A stretch of DNA of 64,000 nt from Alteraurantiacibacter hainanensis (GCF_036321025.1 NZ_JAZAPB010000002.1:1612001-1676000), one strand, 5' to 3'. Shown: positions 36,279 through 44,139, counted from the first letter of the stretch. The notes: a model not told the origin generated them from the letters alone. Made by a program: numbers and translations.

Positions 36279-37087
36279 TACTGGGTTTCCTCGGGAGACT
36301 CGGCAGGGGCCGGATAGGATTTGTTGGCAGCGTGCCACAACCCCTCGCCGATCCAGACCCGCATGGCGAACGGGTTCAGTTCGAAATCCTGGCCCTGCGG
36401 AATGCACGGGCTGATCGCGGGGACCAAGTCCTGCAGGGCATCGAACTCCTCGTCGCTATCCGGCGTGGTGCGATAGAAAAGGTCGGCGCCGTGCGGATCG
36501 TTAAGCACGACGCAGTCGGCCAGCGTCATGGCCGCCTGGATCATCGGATTACGCGCGGAGAGCGGATAGTCCCGCTCGCCCTGCACGTAACCCGGGCGAA
36601 TCCAGCTGGGCCCGTCTTCGTACATGTCGAGATAGGCTGCCTGAATATACCAACGGCGCATGCTTTCGGCATTGTAGGAGAGGCGGACGCCGCTGCGGTT
36701 GCGGCTGGCCACGCGGTCAAGGCAGGTGCCGACCGGGTAATAGTCTCCGATCTCGTCGTTCGACACGCCGATCTGCTCGAAATTGCGAAAGCCGAAATCG
36801 GTACGCTCCAGCAAGTCCAGGCCGTCTTCGTTGGAACGGTCCCAGATACACGTGGCGAACTGGTCGAGCATGTCGTTGTTCCGGCTGCGCGCGAAGCGGC
36901 TCAACTCGTCGCGATCGACCCGTCGCCCGCGCGGCTCTGTAGGGAACTGGCGCTCTCGCGGGATGCGCGAATTGGGCGCCATGTAATCATCTGACTGCGC
37001 TTGTGCGGTGTGACCAGATGGCATGGCCAACGGAGCCACGACAAGCGTGGAGGCCGCGAGGGAGAGTATAGCGAGGGGACGGATCAC
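36278..37087 (-). CDS. Secreted protein with paired-Cys repeats (nuoF-nuoG insert, second gene)
   Basis: A 269-residue predicted exported protein of unknown function; signal peptide about residues 1-30 (MIRPLAILSLAASTLVV...AQA). The mature part has four Cys (80, 122, 192, 228). The second pair is 36 residues apart, as in both pairs of the neighbouring protein. The block around CIPQGQDFELNPFAMR matches CVMEGQTLNIDPSTLR of the neighbour, so the two are paralogues. The start overlaps the previous stop (ATGA) and the stop overlaps nuoG (TAATG). Probably periplasmic; disulfides are likely. Confidence 0.75.
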   Translation of the reverse strand: MIRPLAILSLAASTLVVAPLAMPSGHTAQAQSDDYMAPNSRIPRERQFPTEPRGRRVDRDELSRFARSRNNDMLDQFATCIWDRSNEDGLDLLERTDFGFRNFEQIGVSNDEIGDYYPVGTCLDRVASRNRSGVRLSYNAESMRRWYIQAAYLDMYEDGPSWIRPGYVQGERDYPLSARNPMIQAAMTLADCVVLNDPHGADLFYRTTPDSDEEFDALQDLVPAISPCIPQGQDFELNPFAMRVWIGEGLWHAANKSYPAPAESPEETQ

Positions 37088-37821
37088 GTCGCGCTCCCCG
37101 ACATCGCGTAATAGACCACTTCCGCCATCTGGTTACGCAGAGTTGATGGATCGATGTTCAGGGTCTGGCCTTCCATCACGCAGCCGCCAAAACTGTCGAC
37201 CATCGCCATGATGGCATCGCGTTCTTCGGTGCTGGCGGGACTGGTCGACAGCAGCGCCTCGATGCGCTCTGCGTTAAAGCCCATGACGCAGCCGGCAAAT
37301 CCAAGGGAGAACACGCGCGCGGGAATTTCGGACCGCTGGCCGTGGAAGCGCTCGGCCACATACATGCCCTCGTCCCCCAGGGCCAATCGCCCGGTGTCGA
37401 TGATAGTATCTTCCTCGCGCATTATCGCTTCGGCCAATGCGCCGCGCAGCGAGCCGTGGTCGAACCCCAGGCTCAGCGTGCCGCGGCCCCGCTGCAGGTT
37501 GCCGACCTCGGAAAAGTCAATCCGGGGCATGCAGGGGCCAATACGTTCCCGAAAGGCCTCGTAGGCGCCGATTTCGGCCTCGCTGCCGGGTACGCTGGCG
37601 AGGTAAGCACGGACATGCTCGGCCCGGTTGTCCGCAAGGCAGCGTGCAGTCATCGCAAGCGTCACGTGAGACGGTGTGGCGGCGTTCACTGTTCGGTGAT
37701 CCGTCTCGTATGCGCGCAGGGTGAAGCCCGTGGGCTTACGATTACCCTCGATCTGAGCGGACACCGCGACCGGCAGCGCAGCCAGACCCGCTGCAAGACA
37801 AATGACAAGCGTGCGGATCAC
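37084..37821 (-). CDS. Secreted protein with paired-Cys repeats (nuoF-nuoG insert, first gene)
   Basis: A 245-residue predicted exported protein with signal peptide MIRTLVICLAAGLAALPVAVSAQ. Four Cys in the mature part are at 61, 97, 178 and 214, two pairs each exactly 36 apart. This implies an internal duplication of a unit of about 115 residues: ARCLADNRAEHVRAYLASVPGS matches GCVMGFNAERIEALLSTSP. It is a paralogue of the following gene. It overlaps nuoF by ATGA upstream and the next gene by 4 bases. Function unknown; the periplasm is the likely place. Confidence 0.75.
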   Translation of the reverse strand: MIRTLVICLAAGLAALPVAVSAQIEGNRKPTGFTLRAYETDHRTVNAATPSHVTLAMTARCLADNRAEHVRAYLASVPGSEAEIGAYEAFRERIGPCMPRIDFSEVGNLQRGRGTLSLGFDHGSLRGALAEAIMREEDTIIDTGRLALGDEGMYVAERFHGQRSEIPARVFSLGFAGCVMGFNAERIEALLSTSPASTEERDAIMAMVDSFGGCVMEGQTLNIDPSTLRNQMAEVVYYAMSGSAT

Positions 37822-39110
37822 TCGGCCGCCTCCGGCATCGCGTTCTCACGCTCCGCGATGCGGCGTTCGAGTTCGGGGCGGAAGTGCTTGAGCAGGCCCT
37901 GGATCGGCCATGCCGCGGCATCGCCCAGCGCGCAGATCGTGTGGCCCTCTACCTGCTTGGTGACTTCGTAGAGCATGTCGATCTCGGCGGGTGTGCTCTC
38001 GCCCACGCGCAGTCGTTCCATCACGCGCCACATCCAGCCCGTGCCTTCGCGGCAGGGGGTGCACTGGCCGCAGCTCTCGTGCTTGTAGAAATAGCTGATG
38101 CGGCTGATGGCGCGCACGATATCGGTGCTCTTGTCCATCACGATGACGGCGGCGGTGCCCAGGCCCGAGCCCAGTTCCTTCAGCCCGTCGAAATCCATCG
38201 GGGCATCCATGATCTGCGCAGCCGGAACCAGCGGAACGGATGAACCGCCGGGGATCACGGCCAGCAGGTTGTCCCACCCGCCGGTGATGCCGCCAGCGTG
38301 CTTCTCGATCAGCTCACGGAAGGGGATGCTCATCGACTCTTCGACCACGCAGGGCTTTTCCACGTGGCCACTGATCTGGAACAGCTTGGTGCCCTTGTTG
38401 TTCTCGCGCCCGAAGCTGGCGAACCAGGCACCGCCACGGCGCAGGATCGTGGGCACCACGGCAATAGATTCCACGTTGTTTACCGTGGTGGGGCAGCCGT
38501 AGAGGCCAGCGCCTGCCGGGAACGGCGGCTTTAGGCGCGGCTGGCCCTTCTTGCCCTCCAGGCTTTCGATCATCGCGGTTTCCTCACCGCAGATGTAGGC
38601 GCCCGCGCCGCGGTGCATGAACACGTCGAAATCGTAGCCGCTGCCGCTGGCGTTCTTGCCGATCAGGCCGGCGTCGTAGGCCTCGTCGATGGCGGCCTGA
38701 AGCGTCTCGGCCTCGCGGATGTATTCGCCGCGGATGTAGATGTAGGCCGCCCTCGCCCGCATGGCATAGCCGGCCACCAGCGCGCCTTCGATCAGCTTGT
38801 GCGGATCGTGGCGAATGATCTCGCGGTCCTTGCAGCTGCCCGGCTCGGATTCGTCGGCGTTGATGACCAGGAAGGATGGACGCCCGTCCTTGCTTTCCTT
38901 GGGCATGAACGACCATTTCATGCCCGTCGGGAAGCCCGCTCCGCCTCGACCGCGCAGGCCGGAAGTCTTCACCTCCTCGATGATGGCATCGTGACCCCTG
39001 GCGATCAGGTTCTTCGTATCGTCCCAGTCGCCGCGTTTGCGCGCGGCATCGAGGCCCCAGTCCTGGAACCCGTATAGGTTTGTGAAGATGCGATCCTTGT
39101 CAGCCAGCAT
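37818..39110 (-). CDS. nuoF: NADH-quinone oxidoreductase subunit F
   Basis: The NADH-binding subunit with FMN and cluster N3; 430 residues. The nucleotide/FMN glycine stretch is GLRGRGGAGFPTGMKWSFMP, a second block is YICGEETAMIESLEGKKGQPR, and the [4Fe-4S] ligands are in ESCGQCTPCREG plus a Cys in HTICALGDAAAWPIQG. Its start overlaps the small membrane protein gene upstream by 11 bases. Confidence 0.97.
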   Translation of the reverse strand: MLADKDRIFTNLYGFQDWGLDAARKRGDWDDTKNLIARGHDAIIEEVKTSGLRGRGGAGFPTGMKWSFMPKESKDGRPSFLVINADESEPGSCKDREIIRHDPHKLIEGALVAGYAMRARAAYIYIRGEYIREAETLQAAIDEAYDAGLIGKNASGSGYDFDVFMHRGAGAYICGEETAMIESLEGKKGQPRLKPPFPAGAGLYGCPTTVNNVESIAVVPTILRRGGAWFASFGRENNKGTKLFQISGHVEKPCVVEESMSIPFRELIEKHAGGITGGWDNLLAVIPGGSSVPLVPAAQIMDAPMDFDGLKELGSGLGTAAVIVMDKSTDIVRAISRISYFYKHESCGQCTPCREGTGWMWRVMERLRVGESTPAEIDMLYEVTKQVEGHTICALGDAAAWPIQGLLKHFRPELERRIAERENAMPEAAE

Positions 39111-39297
39111 CTTTGTCTCCTGTCGGCGTCGTCGCCAGCAACAGGGCGAAGATCAGCAGTGCGATCCCGCCCGAAATCATCAATCCATCGCCCAGCGTGT
39201 CGAGGCCGAGATAGATCAGCACGCCACCCGCGATGAAGCCGAAGCTACCCAGCGCAAGCCCTGCGCGCGAAACCCTGCGAAGGACGAGCTTTTCCAT
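39100..39297 (-). CDS. Small two-helix membrane protein (nuoE-nuoF insert, second gene)
   Basis: A 65-residue protein: basic start MEKLVLRRVSRAGLALGSFG, then two hydrophobic segments (about 14-33 and 38-56), and a polar tail (TTPTGDKDAG). The ATG at 39297 shares one base with the preceding stop (TGATG). The 3' end runs 11 bases into nuoF. No family recognised. The coupling supports expression with complex I. Confidence 0.6.
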   Translation of the reverse strand: MEKLVLRRVSRAGLALGSFGFIAGGVLIYLGLDTLGDGLMISGGIALLIFALLLATTPTGDKDAG

Positions 39298-39440
39298 CAC
39301 GCGGCTATCCCTCCGAACACCCAGAGCGCGACCGCCGCCAGGATCACCACCAGCGCGACCGTCTTCACGATGCCTTTCAGCACCTTCCAGGCGAGCGCGA
39401 TCAGAACGATCGCGATGAGGATGGGCAGGAACTGCTCCAT
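39297..39440 (-). CDS. Tiny one/two-helix membrane protein (nuoE-nuoF insert, first gene)
   Basis: A 47-residue peptide almost wholly hydrophobic: MEQFLPILIAIVLIALAWKVL then KTVALVVILAAVALWVFGGIAA. The ATG at 39440 shares a base with the nuoE stop (TGATG), and its own stop shares a base with the next ATG. The longer open frame to 39770 overlaps nuoE and is a shadow. Very short, so confidence comes mainly from the two overlaps and the clear membrane pattern. Confidence 0.55.
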   Translation of the reverse strand: MEQFLPILIAIVLIALAWKVLKGIVKTVALVVILAAVALWVFGGIAA

Positions 39441-40108
39441 CACCACTCGCTCCGGTAGTCGTGATTGGCCTCGACCATTTCCTTCAGCGTCGTCGGCCCG
39501 CCCGAAGGCTCGGACGTGTGACGTCCGGGCTCCTGCGTCCCGGCTTTCGGCGTCTCGCCCGCAGCCAAGGCGTCGAGGACCGTGTTGAACCGCTCGGTCG
39601 TCAGGTCCTCGTAATTGTCGTCGTTGATCTGCACCATCGGGGCGGTGGCGCAGTTGCCCATGCATTCCACCTCGGTAAGGGTCCACAGGCCATCGTCGGT
39701 GGTGTGGCCCTTCCTCATGCCGCGCGCGTAGCAGGCTTCGAGGATGTCGTCCGATCCGCGCAGCATGCACGGCGTGGTGCCGCAGACCTGTACGTGAAAT
39801 TTGCCCACCGGAACAAGGTTATACATGGTGTAGAAGGTCGCCACCTCCAGCACGCGGATCACCGGCATGTCGAGGTATTCGGCGATGTATTCGATCACCG
39901 GCAGTGGCAGCCAGCCCTGCGTGCTCGTCTCTTCGCCCACCTGGCGCTGCGCCAGGTCGAGCAGCGGCATCACCGCGCTTTTCTGGCGGCCTTCGGGATA
40001 CTTCCTGATTTGCCAGTCGGCCTTCTCACGGTTGGCATCCGTGAAGGTCCAGCCACCCCACTGCTCGCGCAGTTCGGGCGTGTCGAGGGCGATGTTACGC
40101 GCGGCCAT
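39440..40108 (-). CDS. nuoE: NADH-quinone oxidoreductase subunit E
   Basis: A thioredoxin-like subunit with the [2Fe-2S] cluster N1a; 222 residues. Cluster ligands lie in VCGTTPCMLRGS and ECMGNCATAPM. The C-terminal ~45 residues (after LAAGETPK) are polar and variable. The start overlaps the 3' end of the upstream small gene by 14 bases. Confidence 0.96.
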   Translation of the reverse strand: MAARNIALDTPELREQWGGWTFTDANREKADWQIRKYPEGRQKSAVMPLLDLAQRQVGEETSTQGWLPLPVIEYIAEYLDMPVIRVLEVATFYTMYNLVPVGKFHVQVCGTTPCMLRGSDDILEACYARGMRKGHTTDDGLWTLTEVECMGNCATAPMVQINDDNYEDLTTERFNTVLDALAAGETPKAGTQEPGRHTSEPSGGPTTLKEMVEANHDYRSEW

Positions 40109-40283
40109 TGGCCAGCCTCCGTTCGATAAAGCGGCCCACGTAGAGGCCGATCACCGCGGCAAAGGCGGTGGAGAGGATTTCTTTCAGCGTCGCTTCGCCA
40201 TGAAAGACCGCCAGATAGGCCGCGACCGCCGAGGCGAAGGCGGCGAAGGCAGCAACGAAGATGAAAAGCTCGCGCAGGATCAC
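40095..40283 (-). CDS. Small membrane protein (nuoD-nuoE insert)
   Basis: A 62-residue protein with two hydrophobic stretches (about 4-25 and 34-50): MILRELFIFVAAFAAFASAV and LSTAFAAVIGLYVGRFIERR. It starts in ATGA overlap with nuoD and ends 14 bases inside nuoE. No known family recognised. It may be inner-membrane and co-made with complex I subunits. Confidence 0.6.
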   Translation of the reverse strand: MILRELFIFVAAFAAFASAVAAYLAVFHGEATLKEILSTAFAAVIGLYVGRFIERRLANGRA

Positions 40284-41500
40284 CGGTCACACTCCCCGAA
40301 GACCACGTCGATCGCGCCGAGAATGGCGGTCGCGTCCGGCAGCATGTGACCCCTGGACATGAAATCCATCGCCTGAAGGTGAGAGAACGCCGTCGGGCGG
40401 ATCTTGCAGCGGTAGGGTTTGTTCGACCCGTCGCTGACCAAGTAGACGCCGAATTCGCCCTTGGGGCTCTCGGTCGCCACGTAGACTTCGCCCGCAGGCA
40501 CGTGGAAGCCCTCGGTGTAGAGCTTGAAGTGGTGGATCAGCGCTTCCATCGACTGCTTCATCTCGGCGCGCTTGGGCGGCGCAACCTTGCGGTCGTCGGA
40601 AGCGATGGGGCCTTCGGGCATTTCCGCCAGGCACTGCTTGATGATGCGCGCCGACTGGTAGACTTCCTGGCAGCGGACCATGAAGCGGTCGTAGCAGTCC
40701 GAATTCGTGCCCACGGGGATTTCGAAGTCCATCCGGTCGTACACGTCGTAGGGCTGCGCCTTGCGCAGGTCCCACGGGATGCCGGCGGCGCGGATCATCG
40801 GGCCGGAAAAGCCCCACCTGATCGCGTCTTCCTTGCTCACCACGGCGATATCGACATTGCGCTGCTTGAAGATGCGGTTGTCCTGAACCAGGCTCATCGC
40901 GTCGCCGAAAAGTTCGGGCAGGCGGTTGTCCACCCAGTCGCCGATGTCGGTCAGCAGCTTCAGCGGCACGTCCTGGTGCACGCCGCCGGGGCGGAACCAT
41001 GCCGCGTGCATGCGCGCGCCCGATGCCCGCTCGAAGAAGTTGAGCGTATCCTCGCGCAGCTCGAACACCCACAGGTTGGGCGTCATGGCACCCACGTCCA
41101 TCACGTGCGCGCCGATGTTCAGCATGTGGTTGGAGATACGCGTCAGTTCGGCGAACAACACCCGCAGATACTGCGCACGGATCGGCACCTCGACGTTCAG
41201 CAGCTTCTCGATCGCCAGAACGTAGGAATGTTCCTGGCAGAGCGGAGAGCAGTAATCGAGCCGGTCGAAGTACGGCAGCGCCTGGAGGTAGGTCTTGTAT
41301 TCGATCAGCTTTTCGGTGCCGCGATGCAGCAGGCCCACGTGCGGATCGATGCGTTCGATGATCTCGCCGTCAAGCTCCATCACCATGCGCAACACGCCGT
41401 GCGCCGCAGGGTGCTGCGGGCCGAAATTGATCGTGTAGTTGGAAATCTCCTCCCCTTCGACGGTGGGAGATTTCTCCAGTGTCAGGCCATGGTCGCTCAT
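40280..41500 (-). CDS. nuoD: NADH-quinone oxidoreductase subunit D
   Basis: A 406-residue quinone-site subunit. Conserved blocks: NYTINFGPQHPAAHGVLRMV (the quinone-site His-rich loop), HRGTEKLIEYKTYLQALPYFDRLDY and GEFGVYLVSDGSNKPYRCKIR. The start at 41500 (MSDHGLTLEKSPTV) is chosen because it overlaps the preceding stop as ATGA; ATG at 41515 would add five residues. Confidence 0.96.
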   Translation of the reverse strand: MSDHGLTLEKSPTVEGEEISNYTINFGPQHPAAHGVLRMVMELDGEIIERIDPHVGLLHRGTEKLIEYKTYLQALPYFDRLDYCSPLCQEHSYVLAIEKLLNVEVPIRAQYLRVLFAELTRISNHMLNIGAHVMDVGAMTPNLWVFELREDTLNFFERASGARMHAAWFRPGGVHQDVPLKLLTDIGDWVDNRLPELFGDAMSLVQDNRIFKQRNVDIAVVSKEDAIRWGFSGPMIRAAGIPWDLRKAQPYDVYDRMDFEIPVGTNSDCYDRFMVRCQEVYQSARIIKQCLAEMPEGPIASDDRKVAPPKRAEMKQSMEALIHHFKLYTEGFHVPAGEVYVATESPKGEFGVYLVSDGSNKPYRCKIRPTAFSHLQAMDFMSRGHMLPDATAILGAIDVVFGECDR

Positions 41501-42000
41501 ACGCTGCAGGTCCATCTTCCGGGGCCGTAGACCACTTCGCTCATCCCTTCCTTGCTCAAGGTCAGGGTCGCCGGGTAGCTCAGGCTTTCCATTTCTGCAT
41601 CGGTGCCGGTTTCGGCGCGGTCGATCTGCACGGTGTACTCGCCGCCGAACAGCATCGGACCGGCGGACAGGGCATCCGGGCCGCCCAGCTCGCCAGCCTG
41701 CAGGCGCAGGTCCTGGCCATTCATCCTCACCACGCCGAGCCCGCTGGTTCCCTCGTCACCGGTGGTGCCGGCCACCAGCAGCGTCTCGCCGTCGGCTTCG
41801 AAATTGCACACGCCCAGCCTCGGCTCGAAATCCATGGTGACTTCGTCCGCGTTGACGGGCTCGAGGGTCGGGATCACGGCAACGTCCGGATTCACGAAGT
41901 CGGTCTCGATGGCGTCGTTGTCCTCGACGACCTCTTGCGTATCGCCGCAGGCCGCCAGCGCCAGCGACGACACCAGGGCCAAAGCAATTGTTCGGATCAT
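41497..42000 (-). CDS. Lipoprotein (nuoC-nuoD insert)
   Basis: A 167-residue predicted lipoprotein: MIRTIALALVSSLALAACGD has an LAAC lipobox. The remainder is acidic with beta-rich stretches and a Cys at each end of the core (VCNFEADGE and GRWTCSV). No family recognised. Both ends overlap nuo genes by ATGA (nuoC upstream, nuoD downstream). The product must leave the cytoplasm, so it cannot be a peripheral-arm subunit; a membrane or periplasmic role beside complex I is possible. Confidence 0.75.
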   Translation of the reverse strand: MIRTIALALVSSLALAACGDTQEVVEDNDAIETDFVNPDVAVIPTLEPVNADEVTMDFEPRLGVCNFEADGETLLVAGTTGDEGTSGLGVVRMNGQDLRLQAGELGGPDALSAGPMLFGGEYTVQIDRAETGTDAEMESLSYPATLTLSKEGMSEVVYGPGRWTCSV

Positions 42001-42851
42001 TTCTTGTCCTCCGGCTCGGTCGCCCCCTTGGTATCGGTGACGTCGCCCTTGCTGGGTTCGCGGTCGGGCTGGTTTTCCGTTGCCTCGGGAGCGCCGGGAT
42101 CATCCTTGCCGGTCTCTTCCTCGGCAGGAGCGCCAGCGCTCACGTGCTCCTCGGCCTTCTCGTCGGTCTTCTTTCCGGCCCCGGTCTGCTTGGGGCTTTC
42201 GGTCGTGGTTGGCTCGTCGACCGGGGGCATGTCAGCCTTTTCGTCGCCCGGCAGCACGTAGTCCGCGCCTTCCCAGGGAGACATGAAATCGAAGCTGCGA
42301 AAATCCTGCGCCAGGTCCACCGGTTCGTACACCACGCGCTTTTCCTCTTCGGAATAGCGGACTTCGGTGTAGCCGGTCAGCGGGAAATCCTTGCGGAAGG
42401 GATGCCCTTCGAAACCGTAGTCGGTCAGGATGCGACGCAGGTCCGTGTTGCCGTCGAAAGTCACGCCGTACATGTCGAACACTTCGCGTTCCAGCCAGCC
42501 CGCCACGGGCCACAGCGTGGTGACGGTGGGAACGGGCGTGGTCTCGTCCGTCGTCAACTTCACCATCACGCGGTGGTTCTTCGTCAGGCTCAGCAGCATG
42601 TAGACGACTTCGAACCGCTCGGGCCGACCGGGATAGTCGGCACCGGCGATTTCCATCAGCTGCTGGTAGGCGTGCTCGTCGCGCAGCAGGCGGAGGGCAT
42701 CCTCGATCCGGTCCCGGCGGACGGTGATCAGGATCTCGCCGTATTGCTCGTCGTGCGACAATACCATGTCGCCCAGCGCGGCGACGAGCGTATCGCGCAC
42801 GCCCTCGTTCGAGGCATAGCGCGGAGCGGGATGCAGAATCTTCGCCATCAC
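41997..42851 (-). CDS. nuoC: NADH-quinone oxidoreductase subunit C with Glu/Pro-rich tail
   Basis: A 284-residue peripheral subunit. The 30-kDa domain (about 1-200) includes WLEREVFDMYGVTFDGNTDLRRILTDYGFEGHPFRKDFP. From about residue 200 a low-complexity tail of some 85 residues rich in Glu, Pro, Thr and Lys follows, ending EPEDKK. The usual length is near 200, so the tail is an extension. Coupled by ATGA to both neighbours. Confidence 0.95.
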   Translation of the reverse strand: MMAKILHPAPRYASNEGVRDTLVAALGDMVLSHDEQYGEILITVRRDRIEDALRLLRDEHAYQQLMEIAGADYPGRPERFEVVYMLLSLTKNHRVMVKLTTDETTPVPTVTTLWPVAGWLEREVFDMYGVTFDGNTDLRRILTDYGFEGHPFRKDFPLTGYTEVRYSEEEKRVVYEPVDLAQDFRSFDFMSPWEGADYVLPGDEKADMPPVDEPTTTESPKQTGAGKKTDEKAEEHVSAGAPAEEETGKDDPGAPEATENQPDREPSKGDVTDTKGATEPEDKK

Positions 42852-43048
42852 ACTTCATCCTTCCGGACGACCCGGCCGATGACCAGTTCGTCAACTTCCA
42901 GCCGCTTCACGCGGGCCGAGCCGATGGTCACGCGGCCAAGGATCAGCCGACCGATGGCGATGGCGCCGAACGCCAGTGCGCCCGTGGCCAGCGCGCCGAG
43001 CGCCAATGCGCCAATTCTCCCGGCGGGGTAGGAAACTGCCTTGCTCAT
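42848..43048 (-). CDS. Mini protein of tandem five-residue repeats (nuoB-nuoC insert)
   Basis: A 66-residue protein. After MSKAVSYP, residues fall into a strict period of five: AGRIG, ALALG, ALATG, ALAFG, AIAIG, RLILG, RVTIG, and more degenerate units to ELVIG and RVVRK. Small/hydrophobic alternation with Gly every fifth residue suggests a pentapeptide-repeat (beta-helix) rod rather than a membrane helix, though the first part is hydrophobic enough for one. ATGA overlaps with nuoB and nuoC support expression. The longer frame upstream lies in nuoB and is a shadow. Function unknown. Confidence 0.65.
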   Translation of the reverse strand: MSKAVSYPAGRIGALALGALATGALAFGAIAIGRLILGRVTIGSARVKRLEVDELVIGRVVRKDEV

Positions 43049-43680
43049 CGCTCGATGGTCCCGACGCGGCGGATCTTCCGCTGCAACTGCATCACGCCGT
43101 AAAGCAGCGCCTCGGCCGTCGGCGGGCAACCGGGCACGTAGATGTCCACCGGCACGATGCGATCGCAGCCGCGCACCACCGAGTAGCTGTAGTGATAGTA
43201 GCCGCCGCCATTGGCGCAGCTGCCCATCGAGATGACGTATTTCGGGTCCGACATCTGATCGTAGACGCGGCGCAGTGCCGGGGCCATCTTGTTGCACAAG
43301 GTTCCGGCCACGATCATCACGTCCGACTGGCGCGGGCTGGCGCGCGGGGCGACGCCGAAACGCTCCATGTCGTAGCGCGGCATGTTGACGTGGATCATCT
43401 CCACCGCGCAGCACGCTAGGCCGAAGGTCATCCACCACAGCGAACCGGTGCGCGCCCACTGGAACAGTTCCTCTGTGCTGGTGACGAGGAAGCCCTTGTC
43501 GTCCACTTCGGTCTGCAGCGCGTTGAAATAGTCCGCATCGGGCTGACGCACGTCGCCGCCCTTCGCGGTAGGCGCATCGTGCAGTGCCGGGTTGCCGGAA
43601 TCCGGCATGCCGTCCTGATAGGGCGGATAGAGCGCGGGTTCGCCCCGCATCTCCTTGGTCTTGTCGTCGGTCACTCCCAT
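43045..43680 (-). CDS. nuoB: NADH-quinone oxidoreductase subunit B
   Basis: The 211-residue peripheral subunit with cluster N2. Ligands lie in FGLACCAVEM, GSCANGGGYYH and VPGCPPTAEALL. An N-terminal extension of about 60 residues (GVTDDKTKEMRGEPAL...) precedes the conserved TSTEELFQWARTGSLWWMTF. The start at 43680 overlaps the nuoA stop by 10 bases. Confidence 0.96.
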   Translation of the reverse strand: MGVTDDKTKEMRGEPALYPPYQDGMPDSGNPALHDAPTAKGGDVRQPDADYFNALQTEVDDKGFLVTSTEELFQWARTGSLWWMTFGLACCAVEMIHVNMPRYDMERFGVAPRASPRQSDVMIVAGTLCNKMAPALRRVYDQMSDPKYVISMGSCANGGGYYHYSYSVVRGCDRIVPVDIYVPGCPPTAEALLYGVMQLQRKIRRVGTIER

Positions 43681-44051
43681 TCCAGAGCTCCCTTCTTCCA
43701 TGCGTAAGCGAGGCCGATGCCGAGTTCGGCGAGGAAGATCATCATCGTGATCCATCCCGGCCACCCCGTCAGATCAAGGCTGACGGCCCAGGGAAACAGG
43801 AACGCCGCTTCCAGGTCGAAGACGATGAAGAGGATCGCCACCAGATAGAAGCGCACATCGAACTGGCTGCGCGGATCCTCGAACGCGGGGAAGCCGCATT
43901 CGTATTCGGTCAGCTTGTTCGCCTGCGGGTTATGCGCGCCGGTAAGGCGGGACACGCCCATCGGCAGGAAAACGAACGCTGCCGAAATCCCTGCTGCGAT
44001 CACGAGGAACAGCAGGATAGGAAAATATTGCGTGAGATCGAGGTTGGTCAC
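43671..44051 (-). CDS. nuoA: NADH-quinone oxidoreductase subunit A
   Basis: A three-helix membrane subunit of 126 residues with the conserved EYECGFPAFEDPRSQFDVRFY and LFIVFDLEAAFLFPWAV. The GTG at 44051 (MTNLDLTQYFPILLF) fits the family N-terminus and length. A GTG at 44120 has a better-looking ribosome site (AGGATAGG) and would add 23 residues, so the start is uncertain. It is the first gene of the operon; no clear promoter was found in the short gap behind the upstream gene. Confidence 0.94.
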   Translation of the reverse strand: MTNLDLTQYFPILLFLVIAAGISAAFVFLPMGVSRLTGAHNPQANKLTEYECGFPAFEDPRSQFDVRFYLVAILFIVFDLEAAFLFPWAVSLDLTGWPGWITMMIFLAELGIGLAYAWKKGALEWE

Positions 44052-44139
44052 GGCGGACTCGGCTAGCTTGAGGGGTTGCGTGGGCGCGTCTACGGAATGC
44101 CCGCCCATCATGCAAGGCACTCGGAAGGCCTATCCTGCC

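Noticed and set aside
39441..39770. Longer frame upstream of the 47-residue membrane protein
   Set aside because: It is the alternate frame of nuoE; only the part after the nuoE stop shows a membrane pattern and a coupled start.
43049..43459. Longer frame upstream of the pentad-repeat protein
   Set aside because: It is a shadow of nuoB in another frame.
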